A DNA stretch of 64,000 bases from Bifidobacterium samirii (GCF_003952945.1 NZ_QXGK01000011.1:1-64000); one strand, 5' to 3'. Positions 1 to 9,289 are shown, counted from the stretch's first letter. Made by a program: numbers and translations. The notes: generated from the sequence alone by a model not told the origin.

Positions 1-18
1 CTGCCGCTTCGTCGCCAT
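1..18 (-). CDS. 5' tip of a divergent gene cut by the window edge
   Basis: An ATG on the minus strand at 18 is followed by five further in-frame codons (MATKRQ) to the edge, and AGGA lies a few bases upstream. Divergent orientation to ugpA makes a real start plausible, but six codons cannot identify a product. Confidence 0.3.
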
Positions 19-194
19 GCTGATCCTGTCTTCCATAAGACAAGCCAAACAGGACCGATACCGTTCGCGCTCATTCCCGATGAGGCACCACCACACCCTA
101 CGCGCTCAAAAAACGTGAGGCACGTCGCTGCACGACTCGACGCGGAACATGGACTAGACTGAATCTGAGTTTCGACCTTTCGAAAGGAGGCCTC

Positions 195-1622
195 GTGTCC
201 GACGTGTTCGAATCGTCCGCGCAAAAGATGCGCGACAACGGCATGAGCGAGCTGTCCATCTCCCAGTTCCGGCATCTGTACGACGTGTGGCGCACCGAAC
301 AGGCCAGCAGCTGGATCCGCGAAGACGCAGTGGAGCCGCTGACCGGCGTGCCGAGCTTCCACGACGTCTACGAGACGATCGACCACGACGAGGCCGTGGA
401 CGCGTTCGCCAAGACCGCGTTCCTGAAGCTCAACGGCGGTCTCGGCACGTCGATGGGCCTCGAATGCGCCAAGTCGCTGCTGCCGGTTCGCCGTCACAAG
501 GCCAAGCAGATGCGCTTCATCGACATCATCGTCGGCCAGGTGCTCACCGCGCGCACACGACTGGGCGTGCCGCTGCCGCTGACGCTGATGAATTCGTTCC
601 GCACGTCGGCCGATACGATGCGCGTGCTGGAACGCAACCGCAAGTTCCATCAGGAGGGCATCCCGGTGGAGATCGTGCAGCATCAGGAGCCCAAGATCGA
701 CGCGGCGACGGGGGAGCCGGTCTCCTGGCCGGCCGATCCGAGTCTCGAATGGTGTCCTCCGGGCCACGGCGACCTGTACTCCACGATTTGGGAGTCCGGC
801 CTGCTGGACCGGCTGCAGGAGCGCGGCTTCGAATACCTGTTCATCTCCAACTCGGACAATCTGGGCGCGCGCCCGTCGCGCACCCTCGCCCAGCATTTCG
901 AGAACACGGGCGCGCCGTTCATGATCGAGGTGGCCACGCGCACCGAGGCCGACCGTAAGGGCGGTCATATCGTGCGAGACAAGGCCACGGGCCGTCTGAT
1001 GCTGCGCGAGATGAGCCAGGTGCACCCCGACGACAAGTCGGCCGCGCAGGACATCGCCAAGCACCCGTACTTCAACACGAACAGCATCTGGATCCGCATC
1101 GACGCGCTCAAGGAGAAACTGGTCGAATACGACGGCGTGCTGCCGCTGCCGGTCATCCGCAACCACAAGACCGTCGATCCGACCGACCCGGATTCGACGC
1201 CGGTGATCCAGCTGGAGACGGCGATGGGCGCCGCGATCGGCCTGTTCGAGGGCGCGATCTGCGTGCAGGTCGACCGCATGCGGTTCCTGCCGGTCAAGAC
1301 CACCGACGACCTGTTCATCATGCGATCCGACCGTTTCCACCTGACGGATTCGTACGAGATGGAGGACGGCAACTACATCTTCCCGAACGTGTCGCTCGAC
1401 CCGCGCTACTACAAGAACATCGCCGACTTCGACGAGCGCTTCCCGTACAACGTGCCGTCGCTGGCGGCCGCCAACTCGGTGACCATCGAAGGCGACTGGA
1501 CGTTCGGCCGCGACGTGATCATGTTCGCCGACGCGCATCTGGAGGACCACGACGAACCGAGCTACGTGCCCAACGGCGAATACGTGGGGCCGCAGGGCAT
1601 CGAACCCGACGACTGGGTGTGA
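195..1622 (+). CDS. ugpA: UTP--glucose-1-phosphate uridylyltransferase (UGP2 type)
   Basis: Cytosolic enzyme making UDP-glucose from UTP and glucose-1-phosphate, for UDP-galactose recycling and cell-surface glycans. The 475-residue protein matches the eukaryote-like UGP2 family rather than the shorter bacterial GalU. It has the nucleotide loop LNGGLGTSMG at about residues 79-88 with the following lysine (CAKS), and the SNSDN sugar/metal motif near residue 219. The start is GTG, 6 nt after a strong AAAGGAGG. Bifidobacteria use this enzyme type in galactose and lacto-N-biose metabolism (family knowledge). It stands alone, with a divergent gene upstream. Confidence 0.93.
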   Translation: MSDVFESSAQKMRDNGMSELSISQFRHLYDVWRTEQASSWIREDAVEPLTGVPSFHDVYETIDHDEAVDAFAKTAFLKLNGGLGTSMGLECAKSLLPVRRHKAKQMRFIDIIVGQVLTARTRLGVPLPLTLMNSFRTSADTMRVLERNRKFHQEGIPVEIVQHQEPKIDAATGEPVSWPADPSLEWCPPGHGDLYSTIWESGLLDRLQERGFEYLFISNSDNLGARPSRTLAQHFENTGAPFMIEVATRTEADRKGGHIVRDKATGRLMLREMSQVHPDDKSAAQDIAKHPYFNTNSIWIRIDALKEKLVEYDGVLPLPVIRNHKTVDPTDPDSTPVIQLETAMGAAIGLFEGAICVQVDRMRFLPVKTTDDLFIMRSDRFHLTDSYEMEDGNYIFPNVSLDPRYYKNIADFDERFPYNVPSLAAANSVTIEGDWTFGRDVIMFADAHLEDHDEPSYVPNGEYVGPQGIEPDDWV

Positions 1623-1661
1623 TCATGGGGGAGCGGGGCCTGCGGGCGCATCACGCGAAAC

Positions 1662-1684
1662 GCGAAAAAATGGACGTTTTTCGC
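1662..1684 (+). terminator. Possible weak terminator after ugpA
   Basis: An 8-bp inverted repeat, GCGAAAAA / TTTTTCGC with a 7-nt loop, lies 40 nt after the ugpA stop. The stem is AT-rich and there is no long T run after it, so the call is weak. Confidence 0.35.
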
Positions 1685-1782
1685 AAAATGCGCCCCAACC
1701 CCGCAAAATGCCTTTAATATAGAATGAGGTGTCCGACGGATACCGACACTTATAACGAAACCTTAACGATACGTGAGGACTA

Positions 1783-3714
1783 ATGGCAGAGGGAACCAAC
1801 GGAAGGCGGCGTTTTTCCGACAAGTGGGGCAAGCACGAGCTCGATGTACTGGCCGTGCTGTCGTCCGCGTTCCCGCAATGGCTCACCTCCCGGCAGATCG
1901 CGCAGCGCGTCAAGGCGTATGCGGATTCCTACGGGGAGCTCGCCGATCAGGCGGCCAAGGCGGCGTTCGCCAAGCAGTTCCAGCGGGACCGCGCCAAACT
2001 GGCGGCGATGGGGATCGCCATCGAGTCGCGGCAGCCTGAATACTCGTCCAAATCCGAAGGTCAGGACTTCGCCTCGTACCGCCTGCAACTGGGCGACGAG
2101 CCGAGGGTGAGGCTGCACTTCGAGCCCGAGGACCTTCCGGTGCTGGCCGCCGCGAACTATCTGGCGCGCTCCATCTCGATGTCGTCCACGTCGAACCAGC
2201 CGCAGCCGCAGCATACGTCGCGCACCACGCCGCGCGTGCCGCAGACCCCGATTCCGGGACTCGGCCTCGATTCGATCGCACCGGGGCTCGGCACGCAGAC
2301 GATTCCCGAGACGCTGGTCAAGGTGATCGACTCGCGCCGCTTCGCCGCCACCGTGGACGTGGACGGCGAACACATCAACGTCGCGTACACCGACTCCGAC
2401 GATCTGGCCATGTTCGTGCTCGAGCATCCCGGCGCCTACGTGGTCAGTCCGCAGGAGGCCGTCGACGCGTACAACCGTCGCCTCAACGCGGCCGCCGCGT
2501 TCACGCTCGCCGACGAATCCTCCGGCGACAACGGCGCGACCGTCGTGACGTCGGCGATCAGCAGCCACCACGCCCACGACGGCGAGGACGATCCGGAACA
2601 GGTCAAGACGCCGCAGAAGAAGGGCGCGTCGTTCCAGACCGGCAGCGAAGTGGACCGCCGTCTGCGCCTCATGCTGTTCCTGTCGGCGCATCTGGGCGAG
2701 GAGTATTCGCTCGCCGAACTGGCCGAACGCTTCATCGGGCGCGCCAAGAGTGAGGACGAGCTCAAGAAGTTCGTGAACGTGATCCACAAGGACATCAACA
2801 CGCTCACCACCGTCTCCGACGACGGTGAGATGGCCGGCAGCCAGTTCTTCGACATCGACTGGTCCCTGCTGGACGCCGAAGGCATCGTCTCGGCGACCAA
2901 CTCGCTCGGCCTCGAACGTCTCGCCGGCATCTCGCCCCAGTACCTGAGCCTGCTGACCGCGTCCGTGAGCTATCTGGCGCACTCGCCGCTGCTGCCCGAG
3001 GAGAGCCGCGATCAGGCGCGCTCCCTGTACTCCCGGCTCCGCGCCCATGTGACGCCGGGGGAGACCCCCTGGCTGAGCCTGACCGGCTACGAGCTCGAAC
3101 CGCGCAGCTTCTCCGTGGTCAAGCGCGCCATCTCCAAGGACATGCTCCTCGACATGGAGTACACGGACGGTGCCGGCCGCACCCGCCGACGCCTCGTCGC
3201 GCCCTCGAAGATCTTCGTGGACGAAGGCGTGTACTACGCGGCCGTGTGGACCGACGTCGCCGACGTCGCCCCCGCCGACAAGGCGCATCTCGTGCACAAG
3301 GACACGCGACCCAACAAGGCCAACGGGCAGCCGCGCATCTGGCAGGTGCTGCGCCTCGCCCGCATCGAGAAGGCGGAGCTGGTCGAACCGGTCGGCAAGG
3401 TCGACATCCCGGACGTGCCGGTCAACGAGCTGCGCAAGTGGAGCTTCGACAACGGCACCGCGGCGGTGTTCATCACCGACGAGAACGACCTGTCGTTCCC
3501 CAAGACGCTCTCCGGCGCCACCGTCGAACCGTACGGCGACGGCCAGAAGGTGCATCTGACCGTCTCGTCCGACTCGTGGTTCGTCGCCTTCTGCATCGCC
3601 CACGCCCGCCACATCACCGCGGTCGCGCCCGAGACGCTGCGCACGATGATCGTCGCGCGCGCCCAGCGCGAGCTCAGCGTCGGCCAGCCCGATGCGGCCG
3701 CCCACGAGGACTGA
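1783..3714 (+). CDS. pafBC: WYL-domain transcriptional regulator, fused PafB-PafC type
   Basis: A 643-residue regulator about twice the size of one PafB or PafC, so it is read as a fusion of the two. The N-terminal part (about 10-90) looks like a winged-helix DNA-binding region, followed by a first effector-like region to about residue 235. A charged linker (about 240-285) leads to a second unit starting VDRRLRLMLFL, with the WYL-type sensor at about 470-570. In mycobacteria PafBC drives the LexA-independent DNA damage response. Here it lies upstream of helY, as in other actinobacteria. The ATG is preceded by GTGAGGAC. A role in DNA damage control is inferred from family and synteny. Confidence 0.8.
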   Translation: MAEGTNGRRRFSDKWGKHELDVLAVLSSAFPQWLTSRQIAQRVKAYADSYGELADQAAKAAFAKQFQRDRAKLAAMGIAIESRQPEYSSKSEGQDFASYRLQLGDEPRVRLHFEPEDLPVLAAANYLARSISMSSTSNQPQPQHTSRTTPRVPQTPIPGLGLDSIAPGLGTQTIPETLVKVIDSRRFAATVDVDGEHINVAYTDSDDLAMFVLEHPGAYVVSPQEAVDAYNRRLNAAAAFTLADESSGDNGATVVTSAISSHHAHDGEDDPEQVKTPQKKGASFQTGSEVDRRLRLMLFLSAHLGEEYSLAELAERFIGRAKSEDELKKFVNVIHKDINTLTTVSDDGEMAGSQFFDIDWSLLDAEGIVSATNSLGLERLAGISPQYLSLLTASVSYLAHSPLLPEESRDQARSLYSRLRAHVTPGETPWLSLTGYELEPRSFSVVKRAISKDMLLDMEYTDGAGRTRRRLVAPSKIFVDEGVYYAAVWTDVADVAPADKAHLVHKDTRPNKANGQPRIWQVLRLARIEKAELVEPVGKVDIPDVPVNELRKWSFDNGTAAVFITDENDLSFPKTLSGATVEPYGDGQKVHLTVSSDSWFVAFCIAHARHITAVAPETLRTMIVARAQRELSVGQPDAAAHED

Positions 3715-3732
3715 CGGACCGGGAGGAACACG

Positions 3733-4038
3733 ATGCCCTGGTGGATATGGCTCTGTCTGGCGCTGTTCATGATCGTCATGATCGTTGCGGGAGCGGCGTA
3801 CGCCGTCCTGCACGGCATCCGCGGCGTGCGTCGGGTCGGTGAGACCGGCGCACGCATCAGCGGCATCCTCGCGACGATGTCCGACGCCGATGCGGCGCCC
3901 GCGCCAACGCCGGGATTCACCCGTCCCCTTACGAGCGTCGCCGACGCCTATACGGACACGCAACAGGTGAAGGCCTCCCGCGATCAGGAGAAGCGTGAAC
4001 GGCACGCACGCGTCTGGTCCCGCTGGAACAGGGTCTGA
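3733..4038 (+). CDS. Small single-pass membrane protein between pafBC and helY
   Basis: 101 residues. One hydrophobic helix (about 3-28) is followed by a short basic stretch, a Pro/Ala-rich linker near 58-66 and a charged Lys/Arg-rich tail. GGGAGGAA precedes the ATG, and the gene starts 18 nt after pafBC, so they are probably cotranscribed. It occupies the place of tatA-tatC in the mycobacterial pafB-pafC-tatA-tatC-helY order and has the size and N-terminal helix of TatA. I see no clear TatA hinge (FG) motif and do not call it TatA. Confidence 0.7.
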   Translation: MPWWIWLCLALFMIVMIVAGAAYAVLHGIRGVRRVGETGARISGILATMSDADAAPAPTPGFTRPLTSVADAYTDTQQVKASRDQEKRERHARVWSRWNRV

Positions 4039-4094
4039 CGGCGCGGCACGACGCGAATCATCGACGAAACACCCCAGAATACGGAAAGCAAGGC

Positions 4095-6653
4095 ATGCCC
4101 CGCCATCGTAAGACCAACCACGACCGATCCACGGCGCTCTCGCCGGCGCAACGCTACGCATCGTTCCGCAAGTCGCAGGAACGCGCCAGGTCGATCGCAT
4201 CCCGATTCGCCGCGTCGCTGCCGTTCGACATCGACGACTTCCAGAGCGAGGCGAACGAAGCGCTCGAATCGGGCCGCAACGTGCTCGTCGCCGCGCCCAC
4301 CGGCGCCGGCAAGACCGTCGTAGCCGACTTCGCCATGTACCTCGCTCAGGAGCGCAACGTCAAGGCGTTCTACACCACGCCGATCAAGGCGCTGAGCAAC
4401 CAGAAGTACCACGATCTCGTCGCCCGCTACGGCGTCGACCGGGTCGGACTGCTCACCGGCGACACGTCGATCAACTCCGAGGCCGACATCGTCGTGATGA
4501 CCACCGAAGTGCTGCGCAACATGCTCTACGAGCGGTCGACCACGCTCAATGCGCTCGGCTACGTGATCCTCGACGAAGTGCACTATCTCGCCGACCGGTT
4601 CCGCGGCCCCGTGTGGGAGGAGGTCATCATCCACCTGCCGCGCACCGTGCGCATCATCGGCCTGTCTGCCACGGTGTCGAACGTCGAGGACTTCTCCCGC
4701 TGGATCACGTCGGTGCGCGGCGAGACGACGCTGATCGTATCCGAACACCGGCCGGTGCCGCTCGAACAGCATGTGCTCGTACAGGCCGACGAACGCACCG
4801 AACCCGAACTGCTCGACCTGTACCGCCATGATGCGGAAGGGGAGCAGACCACGTCGCTCAACGCCGAACTCGTGTCGCGACTCGACCAGCTCGACCGCAG
4901 GGCGGCACGACGTCAGGGCGAGGAACGCCCATACAAGCGCGGTGGCAGAGGCGGATCGCCGAGGGGCCGCAAACCGGAACGGCATACGCCGCGCCGATGG
5001 GCCGTCGTCGACGAACTCGACTATCTGCGCATGCTGCCCGGCATCTACTTCATCTTCTCGCGCAACGGCTGCGACCAGGCCGTCGAACAGTGTCTCAACG
5101 CCGGACTGGAGCTCACCACCGAGGCCGAGATGCTCCGGATCCGCCGCATCGTCGACGAGATGGTCGACGGTCAGCTCAGCCGCGACGACCTCAAGGCGTT
5201 GGGCTTCGCCAAGTTCCGCTTCGCGCTCGAAGAGGGATTCGCCTCGCATCACGCCGGCATGATCGCCCTGTTCCGAGAGATCGTCGAACGCCTCTTCGAG
5301 GAGGGGCTGATCAAGGTCGTGTTCGCGACCGAGACGCTCGCCCTGGGCATCAACATGCCGGCCCGATGCGTCGTCGTCGAGAAGCTCGAGAAGTTCGACG
5401 GCACCGGACACGTCCAGTTGACGCCGGGGGAGTTCACCCAGCTGACCGGGCGCGCCGGCCGACGCGGCATCGACCCGATCGGACACGCGGTCGTCGTCGA
5501 CCATCACGGCTTCCTGCCCGCCACCGCCGCCGCGCTGTCCAGCAAGCGCGTCTACCCGCTGCATTCGAGCTTCCGCCCCACGTTCAACATGGCGGTCAAC
5601 CTGCTCAACTCCAGCGACTACAGGACGGCCCGCACCACGCTCGACCATTCGTTCGCCCAATGGGAGGCCAACGCGTCCGCATGGCAGCTCGAGGCGCAGA
5701 TGGGCACGCTCGAGCAGGCCATCGCCGGATACGAGGACGCGTTCACCTGCGACCACGGCGACTTCCGCGACTTCATGACGATCCGCATGCGGTTGGCCGA
5801 CCTGGAGAAGAACGAACGCCGCAGGCTCAAGCAGACATCGTTCCGTTCCGACAAGGACCGCTCGCGCGCGTTCCGCGACCTCGACCGTCACATCGCGGAG
5901 CTGCGCGAAGCGGAACGCGACCATGCATGCCGCTCCTGCCCGGACCTGCAGCGGCACCTCAAATGGGGGCACCGCTGGGTTCGTGAAGTGCGTGAGCTGG
6001 AACGGGTGCGTCACCGCTACGATTCGCGCACCGGCTCCGTGGCACGCCAGTTCGACCGCATCTGCACGATCCTGTCGACGCTCGGATACCTCGACGACAT
6101 GGACGGGGGAGACGGCTACACGCTGACCGACAAGGGACAGCTGCTGCGCCGCCTATACAGCGAACAGGATCTGGTGCTCGCCCAGGCCATCTGTGCCGGC
6201 ACGTTCGACATGCTGCCCGCCCAGTGCCTCGCGTCCGTGATCTCGTCACTCGTCTACGAGGCCCGACGCGGCAGCGGGGGAGAACCGCGCTACTATCCCG
6301 GAGGCATTCAGGGGCCGGTCGCATGGGCCGCCCAGGAACTCAAGGGCATCCACGGCGAAGTCCGCATGCGATGCGAGGACGAGGGTCTCGACGCACCGTC
6401 CCAGCCGGACTTCGGCATCGTCGACATCATGTACGAATGGGCCGCCGGCGCCGACCTCGCCAAGGTGCTGCGCGGCACCGACATGACCGGCGGCGACTTC
6501 GTGCGCAACGCCAAGCGTCTGGCCGACGTGCTCCAGCAGATCGCCACCGCGGCGCCGCTGATGGGCGAATCGGGAGAACGCCTGGCGCAGACGGCGCGTG
6601 AGGCGGCCGACCTGGTCAGCCGCGGCGTCGTCGCCTACACCGGCGTCGACTGA
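4095..6653 (+). CDS. helY: Ski2-like DEAD/DExH-box helicase HelY
   Basis: ATP-dependent helicase of the Ski2/HelY family, probably acting on RNA. Walker A AAPTGAGKT lies at about residues 66-74, the DEVH box at 160-163, SAT (motif III) near 194, and motif VI QLTGRAGRRG at about 449-458. A C-terminal region of about 350 residues has four cysteines around CRSCPDL near 615. The 852-residue length is normal for actinobacterial HelY. A basic linker of Arg/Gly (about 270-300) sits between the RecA-like domains. It follows pafBC and the small membrane gene with a 56-nt gap. Confidence 0.9.
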   Translation: MPRHRKTNHDRSTALSPAQRYASFRKSQERARSIASRFAASLPFDIDDFQSEANEALESGRNVLVAAPTGAGKTVVADFAMYLAQERNVKAFYTTPIKALSNQKYHDLVARYGVDRVGLLTGDTSINSEADIVVMTTEVLRNMLYERSTTLNALGYVILDEVHYLADRFRGPVWEEVIIHLPRTVRIIGLSATVSNVEDFSRWITSVRGETTLIVSEHRPVPLEQHVLVQADERTEPELLDLYRHDAEGEQTTSLNAELVSRLDQLDRRAARRQGEERPYKRGGRGGSPRGRKPERHTPRRWAVVDELDYLRMLPGIYFIFSRNGCDQAVEQCLNAGLELTTEAEMLRIRRIVDEMVDGQLSRDDLKALGFAKFRFALEEGFASHHAGMIALFREIVERLFEEGLIKVVFATETLALGINMPARCVVVEKLEKFDGTGHVQLTPGEFTQLTGRAGRRGIDPIGHAVVVDHHGFLPATAAALSSKRVYPLHSSFRPTFNMAVNLLNSSDYRTARTTLDHSFAQWEANASAWQLEAQMGTLEQAIAGYEDAFTCDHGDFRDFMTIRMRLADLEKNERRRLKQTSFRSDKDRSRAFRDLDRHIAELREAERDHACRSCPDLQRHLKWGHRWVREVRELERVRHRYDSRTGSVARQFDRICTILSTLGYLDDMDGGDGYTLTDKGQLLRRLYSEQDLVLAQAICAGTFDMLPAQCLASVISSLVYEARRGSGGEPRYYPGGIQGPVAWAAQELKGIHGEVRMRCEDEGLDAPSQPDFGIVDIMYEWAAGADLAKVLRGTDMTGGDFVRNAKRLADVLQQIATAAPLMGESGERLAQTAREAADLVSRGVVAYTGVD

Positions 6654-6695
6654 CGCCGGGAACGACGATGCCGCCGACTTGCGTGGGAATGCGCG

Positions 6696-6721
6696 GGAAT
6701 AACGGTGTCGTCGCAACTGTT
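6696..6721 (+). promoter_or_regulatory. ECF sigma-R/H-type promoter of rbpA (GGAAT-N18-GTT)
   Basis: GGAAT at 6696-6700 and GTT at 6719-6721 are separated by exactly 18 nt. This equals the Streptomyces SigR (thiol-stress ECF sigma) consensus, and rbpA is a known SigR target there. The site is 37 nt upstream of the rbpA ATG. The match is seen directly; recognition by a bifidobacterial SigH-like factor is inferred. Confidence 0.6.
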
Positions 6722-6757
6722 CGATAGCGTAGTAGGAAACGACCAAGGAGGAGAACC

Positions 6758-7105
6758 ATGGCGGAACGCAGCCTCAGAGGCATGAGCATCGGCGCGAAGT
6801 CGCTGGAATCCGACGACAACGTCGATTTCGCGGCCCGTTCGGAGATCGCCTACGTGTGCCCGAAGGGACACCGGACGATCCTTCCGTTCGCCGACGGCGC
6901 GGAGATCCCCAACGAATGGGAGTGCCGTTGCGGCTCGCCGGCACATCGCGAAGGCGACGAGGACCATAACGGCGACGAGATCGCCAAGCCCACCCGTACG
7001 CACTGGGATATGCTGCTCGAACGCCGCAGCATCGAGGAGCTGTCCACGCTGCTCGACAAGCGTCTGCAGATGCATCGCGAAGGCTGGATCCCGGACTACG
7101 AGTGA
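6758..7105 (+). CDS. rbpA: RNA polymerase-binding protein RbpA
   Basis: Actinobacteria-specific activator that binds RNA polymerase and principal sigma factors and stabilises the open complex. The 115 residues show the family architecture: a short N-terminal tail (MAERSLRGM), a core with cysteines in YVCPKGH and WECRCG, a basic linker, and a C-terminal sigma-interaction domain (THWDMLLERRS to the end). AAGGAGGAG lies 7 nt before the ATG. The gene is monocistronic, with a hairpin behind it and a sigma-R-like promoter in front. Confidence 0.95.
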   Translation: MAERSLRGMSIGAKSLESDDNVDFAARSEIAYVCPKGHRTILPFADGAEIPNEWECRCGSPAHREGDEDHNGDEIAKPTRTHWDMLLERRSIEELSTLLDKRLQMHREGWIPDYE

Positions 7106-7130
7106 TCGGGATCGCCCGTCGACGATGATG

Positions 7131-7170
7131 GCGAATGCCCGGCTGGGAATGGTCTCGGCCGGGCATTCGC
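7131..7170 (+). terminator. Hairpin terminator after rbpA
   Basis: A perfect 13-bp stem (GCGAATGCCCGGC / GCCGGGCATTCGC, 14-nt loop) lies 25 nt after the rbpA stop. No T tract follows. Confidence 0.6.
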
Positions 7171-7244
7171 ATGTCGGCGCCGGCGGAACAGTCATACACG
7201 ATTCATCACCCAGAAGAAGAACCATAGGAAGACAGGGGAGAGCC

Positions 7245-7961
7245 ATGTCCGAACACCAGCCCAAGCGCGTCGTCCTGCTCGATCTGGACGGCACGCTTAC
7301 CCAATCCCATTTCGGCATCATCGCATGCGTGACGAAGGTCTTCGAAGCGCTCGGCCGACCGGTTCCCGACGACGCCGAACTGCATCGTTTCATCGGACCA
7401 GCCATCAGCGAATCGCTGCGCCGCAACGGCGTCCCGGACGACCAGATCGACCGCGCCGTGGAGATCTACCGCGACTACTACGGCAGCCAGGCCATCTTCG
7501 ACGACCCGAACCATGACGGAGCCAAGGTGCCCGGCTGTCTGTACAACCGCGTGTACGACGGCATCCCGGAGCAGCTCGCCGCACTACGCGACGCCGGTTA
7601 TATCCTGGCCGTCGCCACCTGCAAGCCGGAATACCAGGCGGTGCCGGTATGCGATCACTTCGGCCTGACCGGGATGGTCGACGCGGTGTACGGCGCCAGT
7701 CGCGACAACTCGCGCATCGACAAGGACCAGGTCATCCGATACGCGTTCGACGGGCTTGGATTCGACGCCGCCGCCGGCGACCGTGCGCTGATGGTCGGCG
7801 ACCGCTGGACCGACGCCGACGGCGCCGCCGCCTGCGGCATCGATTGCCTCGGCTGCGGCTGGGGTTACGCCGAGGACGGCGAACTCGCCGCGCACGGATG
7901 CTACCGTACGATCGACACGACCGATGAACTCGCCGATGCGGTCGAGGCGTACTTCGCCTGA
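7245..7961 (+). CDS. HAD-superfamily phosphatase (Gph/PGP-like)
   Basis: A 238-residue HAD hydrolase. Motif I LLDLDGTLTQ carries the nucleophile and general-acid aspartates near residues 13 and 15. A helical cap follows, then the motif III lysine in ATCKPE (near 128), and motif IV VGDRWTDADGA (near 185). The type C1 cap resembles phosphoglycolate phosphatases and 5'-nucleotidases; the substrate is not evident. The ATG at 7245 follows GACAGGGGAG. An upstream in-frame ATG at 7125 would place the rbpA terminator inside the gene and is rejected. Confidence 0.85.
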   Translation: MSEHQPKRVVLLDLDGTLTQSHFGIIACVTKVFEALGRPVPDDAELHRFIGPAISESLRRNGVPDDQIDRAVEIYRDYYGSQAIFDDPNHDGAKVPGCLYNRVYDGIPEQLAALRDAGYILAVATCKPEYQAVPVCDHFGLTGMVDAVYGASRDNSRIDKDQVIRYAFDGLGFDAAAGDRALMVGDRWTDADGAAACGIDCLGCGWGYAEDGELAAHGCYRTIDTTDELADAVEAYFA

Positions 7962-7984
7962 CGTCATACTGAACATACGGAATC

Positions 7985-8028
7985 TCGGTCGGTTCGTCGG
8001 CACGGACATGCGCGTGACGGGCCGACCG
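7985..8028. terminator. Imperfect hairpin after the HAD gene
   Basis: CGGTCGG (7985-7991) pairs with CCGACCG (8022-8028), with partial extension inward. It sits 24 nt after the stop and just before the IS left end. Confidence 0.35.
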
Positions 8029-8053
8029 TGATTGCATCATTACGACGGACAAT

Positions 8054-9279
8054 CACAATGTCATTAAGTTAGTGGTTGGGCCGGCGTGCTCGCGCGTGGA
8101 TTGCGGGATAATCGTGTCGTCGGGCCCGTGGTGAGCCCCGGCCGGACCGACCGTCCGCGACGGGGCGCGACGTGCCGCGGGCGCGGGAACGGGAGGTCGT
8201 GATACCCCGCACGGAGACGTTGGTGGAACGGGACCTCGCCCTGATCGGTGCCCCCGAGTTCGCGTCCGGTTGCGCGCTGGAGCGCAGGTGGGTTCACCCG
8301 CGGGCGCACGTTGACGTGCGACAGGCTGGTGCGGGAGCTGTTGTGCAGGAGGGGGTTGTTCATGGACTTGACATGAGGCTGTTCGCCGCTCAGGCCGGGG
8401 CCGTTCGCGTGAGCGCATCTGCCATGTGCCAGGCGCGCATGAAGCTCGACCCGCGCGCCGTGGCCGCGCTCAACGACCACCACGTCGCATGGCTTCTACT
8501 CCATGCCGGACCGGGAGCCCGGCATCCGGCTACTCGCGGGGCCGGGTCGTGCTGGGCGTGGATGGGTCGAGCGTGATCGTGCCGTCCACACCCAGCCACG
8601 CTCGACGCGTTCGGCACCTGCTCGTCGCACGGCAGGGCGACCGCCGAGGCGGGGGATCTCGTGCATGTACGACCTGCTCAACGACTACGTGGTCGACCTG
8701 AGCGTGCACCGGTGCAAGTTCAACGAGCAGAACGCCGCGATCGCGCATCTGGAACGGCTCGACCTGCTCGCGGGACGTCCCTGCGTGCTCGTCATGGACC
8801 GCGGCTACGGCGGGCTGCCCCTGATGATCTCGCTCGAGCGGGCCGGCGTCGGGTTCGCGATTCGCATGAGGAGCACCAATTTCAAGGCCGAGCGGGCCCT
8901 GATCGGCGGACCCGACGGATGGGCGGACGTGCGCTGCGACCTCAAGGCGCGTCTCGCCCCGTGGAGGGGCGCGCCAGAACACGGGCTCATGGAGTCCGCG
9001 GGGTCGATGCGCCTGCGGTCAACCGGGCCTACGCAATCGGCGTCATGAAGCAGAAGCTCGTCCGGCTGCTGACCGAACCGAATCTTGGACGGCGCATACG
9101 TCTGTTCGAGGGCATATGCGAGGAGATACGTTCCCATGTGTGTCCCGTCCGTCCGGACCGCAGCTACGTCAGGAACCGCGATCCCAGAGCAGGGCGCTAT
9201 CACAACACCCATAAGCGTTGCTACTGAGCCCGGAAACGGCTGGAGCAGCCGGGCTATCCGTTAACTTAATGACATTGTG
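8054..9279 (+). mobile_element. IS4-like insertion sequence, decayed, perfect 18-bp ends
   Basis: Left end CACAATGTCATTAAGTTA (8054-8071) is the exact inverse complement of 9262-9279, bounding a 1.2-kb element. Between the ends lie pieces of one DDE transposase on the plus strand in different frames. No clear target-site duplication is visible beside the ends. A 13-nt near-repeat GCCGGRCTATCCG occurs inside the right end (9248-9260) and just outside it (9284-9296). Confidence 0.85.
8172..9227 (+). pseudogene. IS4-family transposase, frameshifted remnant
   Basis: Three colinear frames cover one protein. The N-terminal part is in frame at 8367-8490 (VSASAMCQARMKL). A middle part starts near 8546 with LGVDGSSVI (first catalytic Asp). 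A third runs from about 8667 to 8995 with LVMDRGYGG (second Asp) and SLERAGVGFAIR. The C-terminal tail is in another frame at 9010-9227, ending PRAGRYHNTHKRCY, typical of this family. Several frameshifts make it inactive. The IS4 assignment rests on these motifs and on the terminal repeats. Confidence 0.8.
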
Positions 9280-9289
9280 GAACGCCGGA

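Noticed and set aside
3733-4038. TatA
   Set aside because: Position and N-terminal helix fit, but the hinge FG motif and amphipathic helix of TatA are not seen and no tatC is present.
1780-4200. 806-codon open frame on the minus strand over pafBC
   Set aside because: It lies antisense to a gene with clear domains and reads as Arg/Gly/Asp-rich low complexity, a by-product of high GC at third positions.
7125-7244. N-terminal extension of the HAD phosphatase
   Set aside because: It would start inside the rbpA terminator hairpin, and the ribosome site is at 7231-7240.
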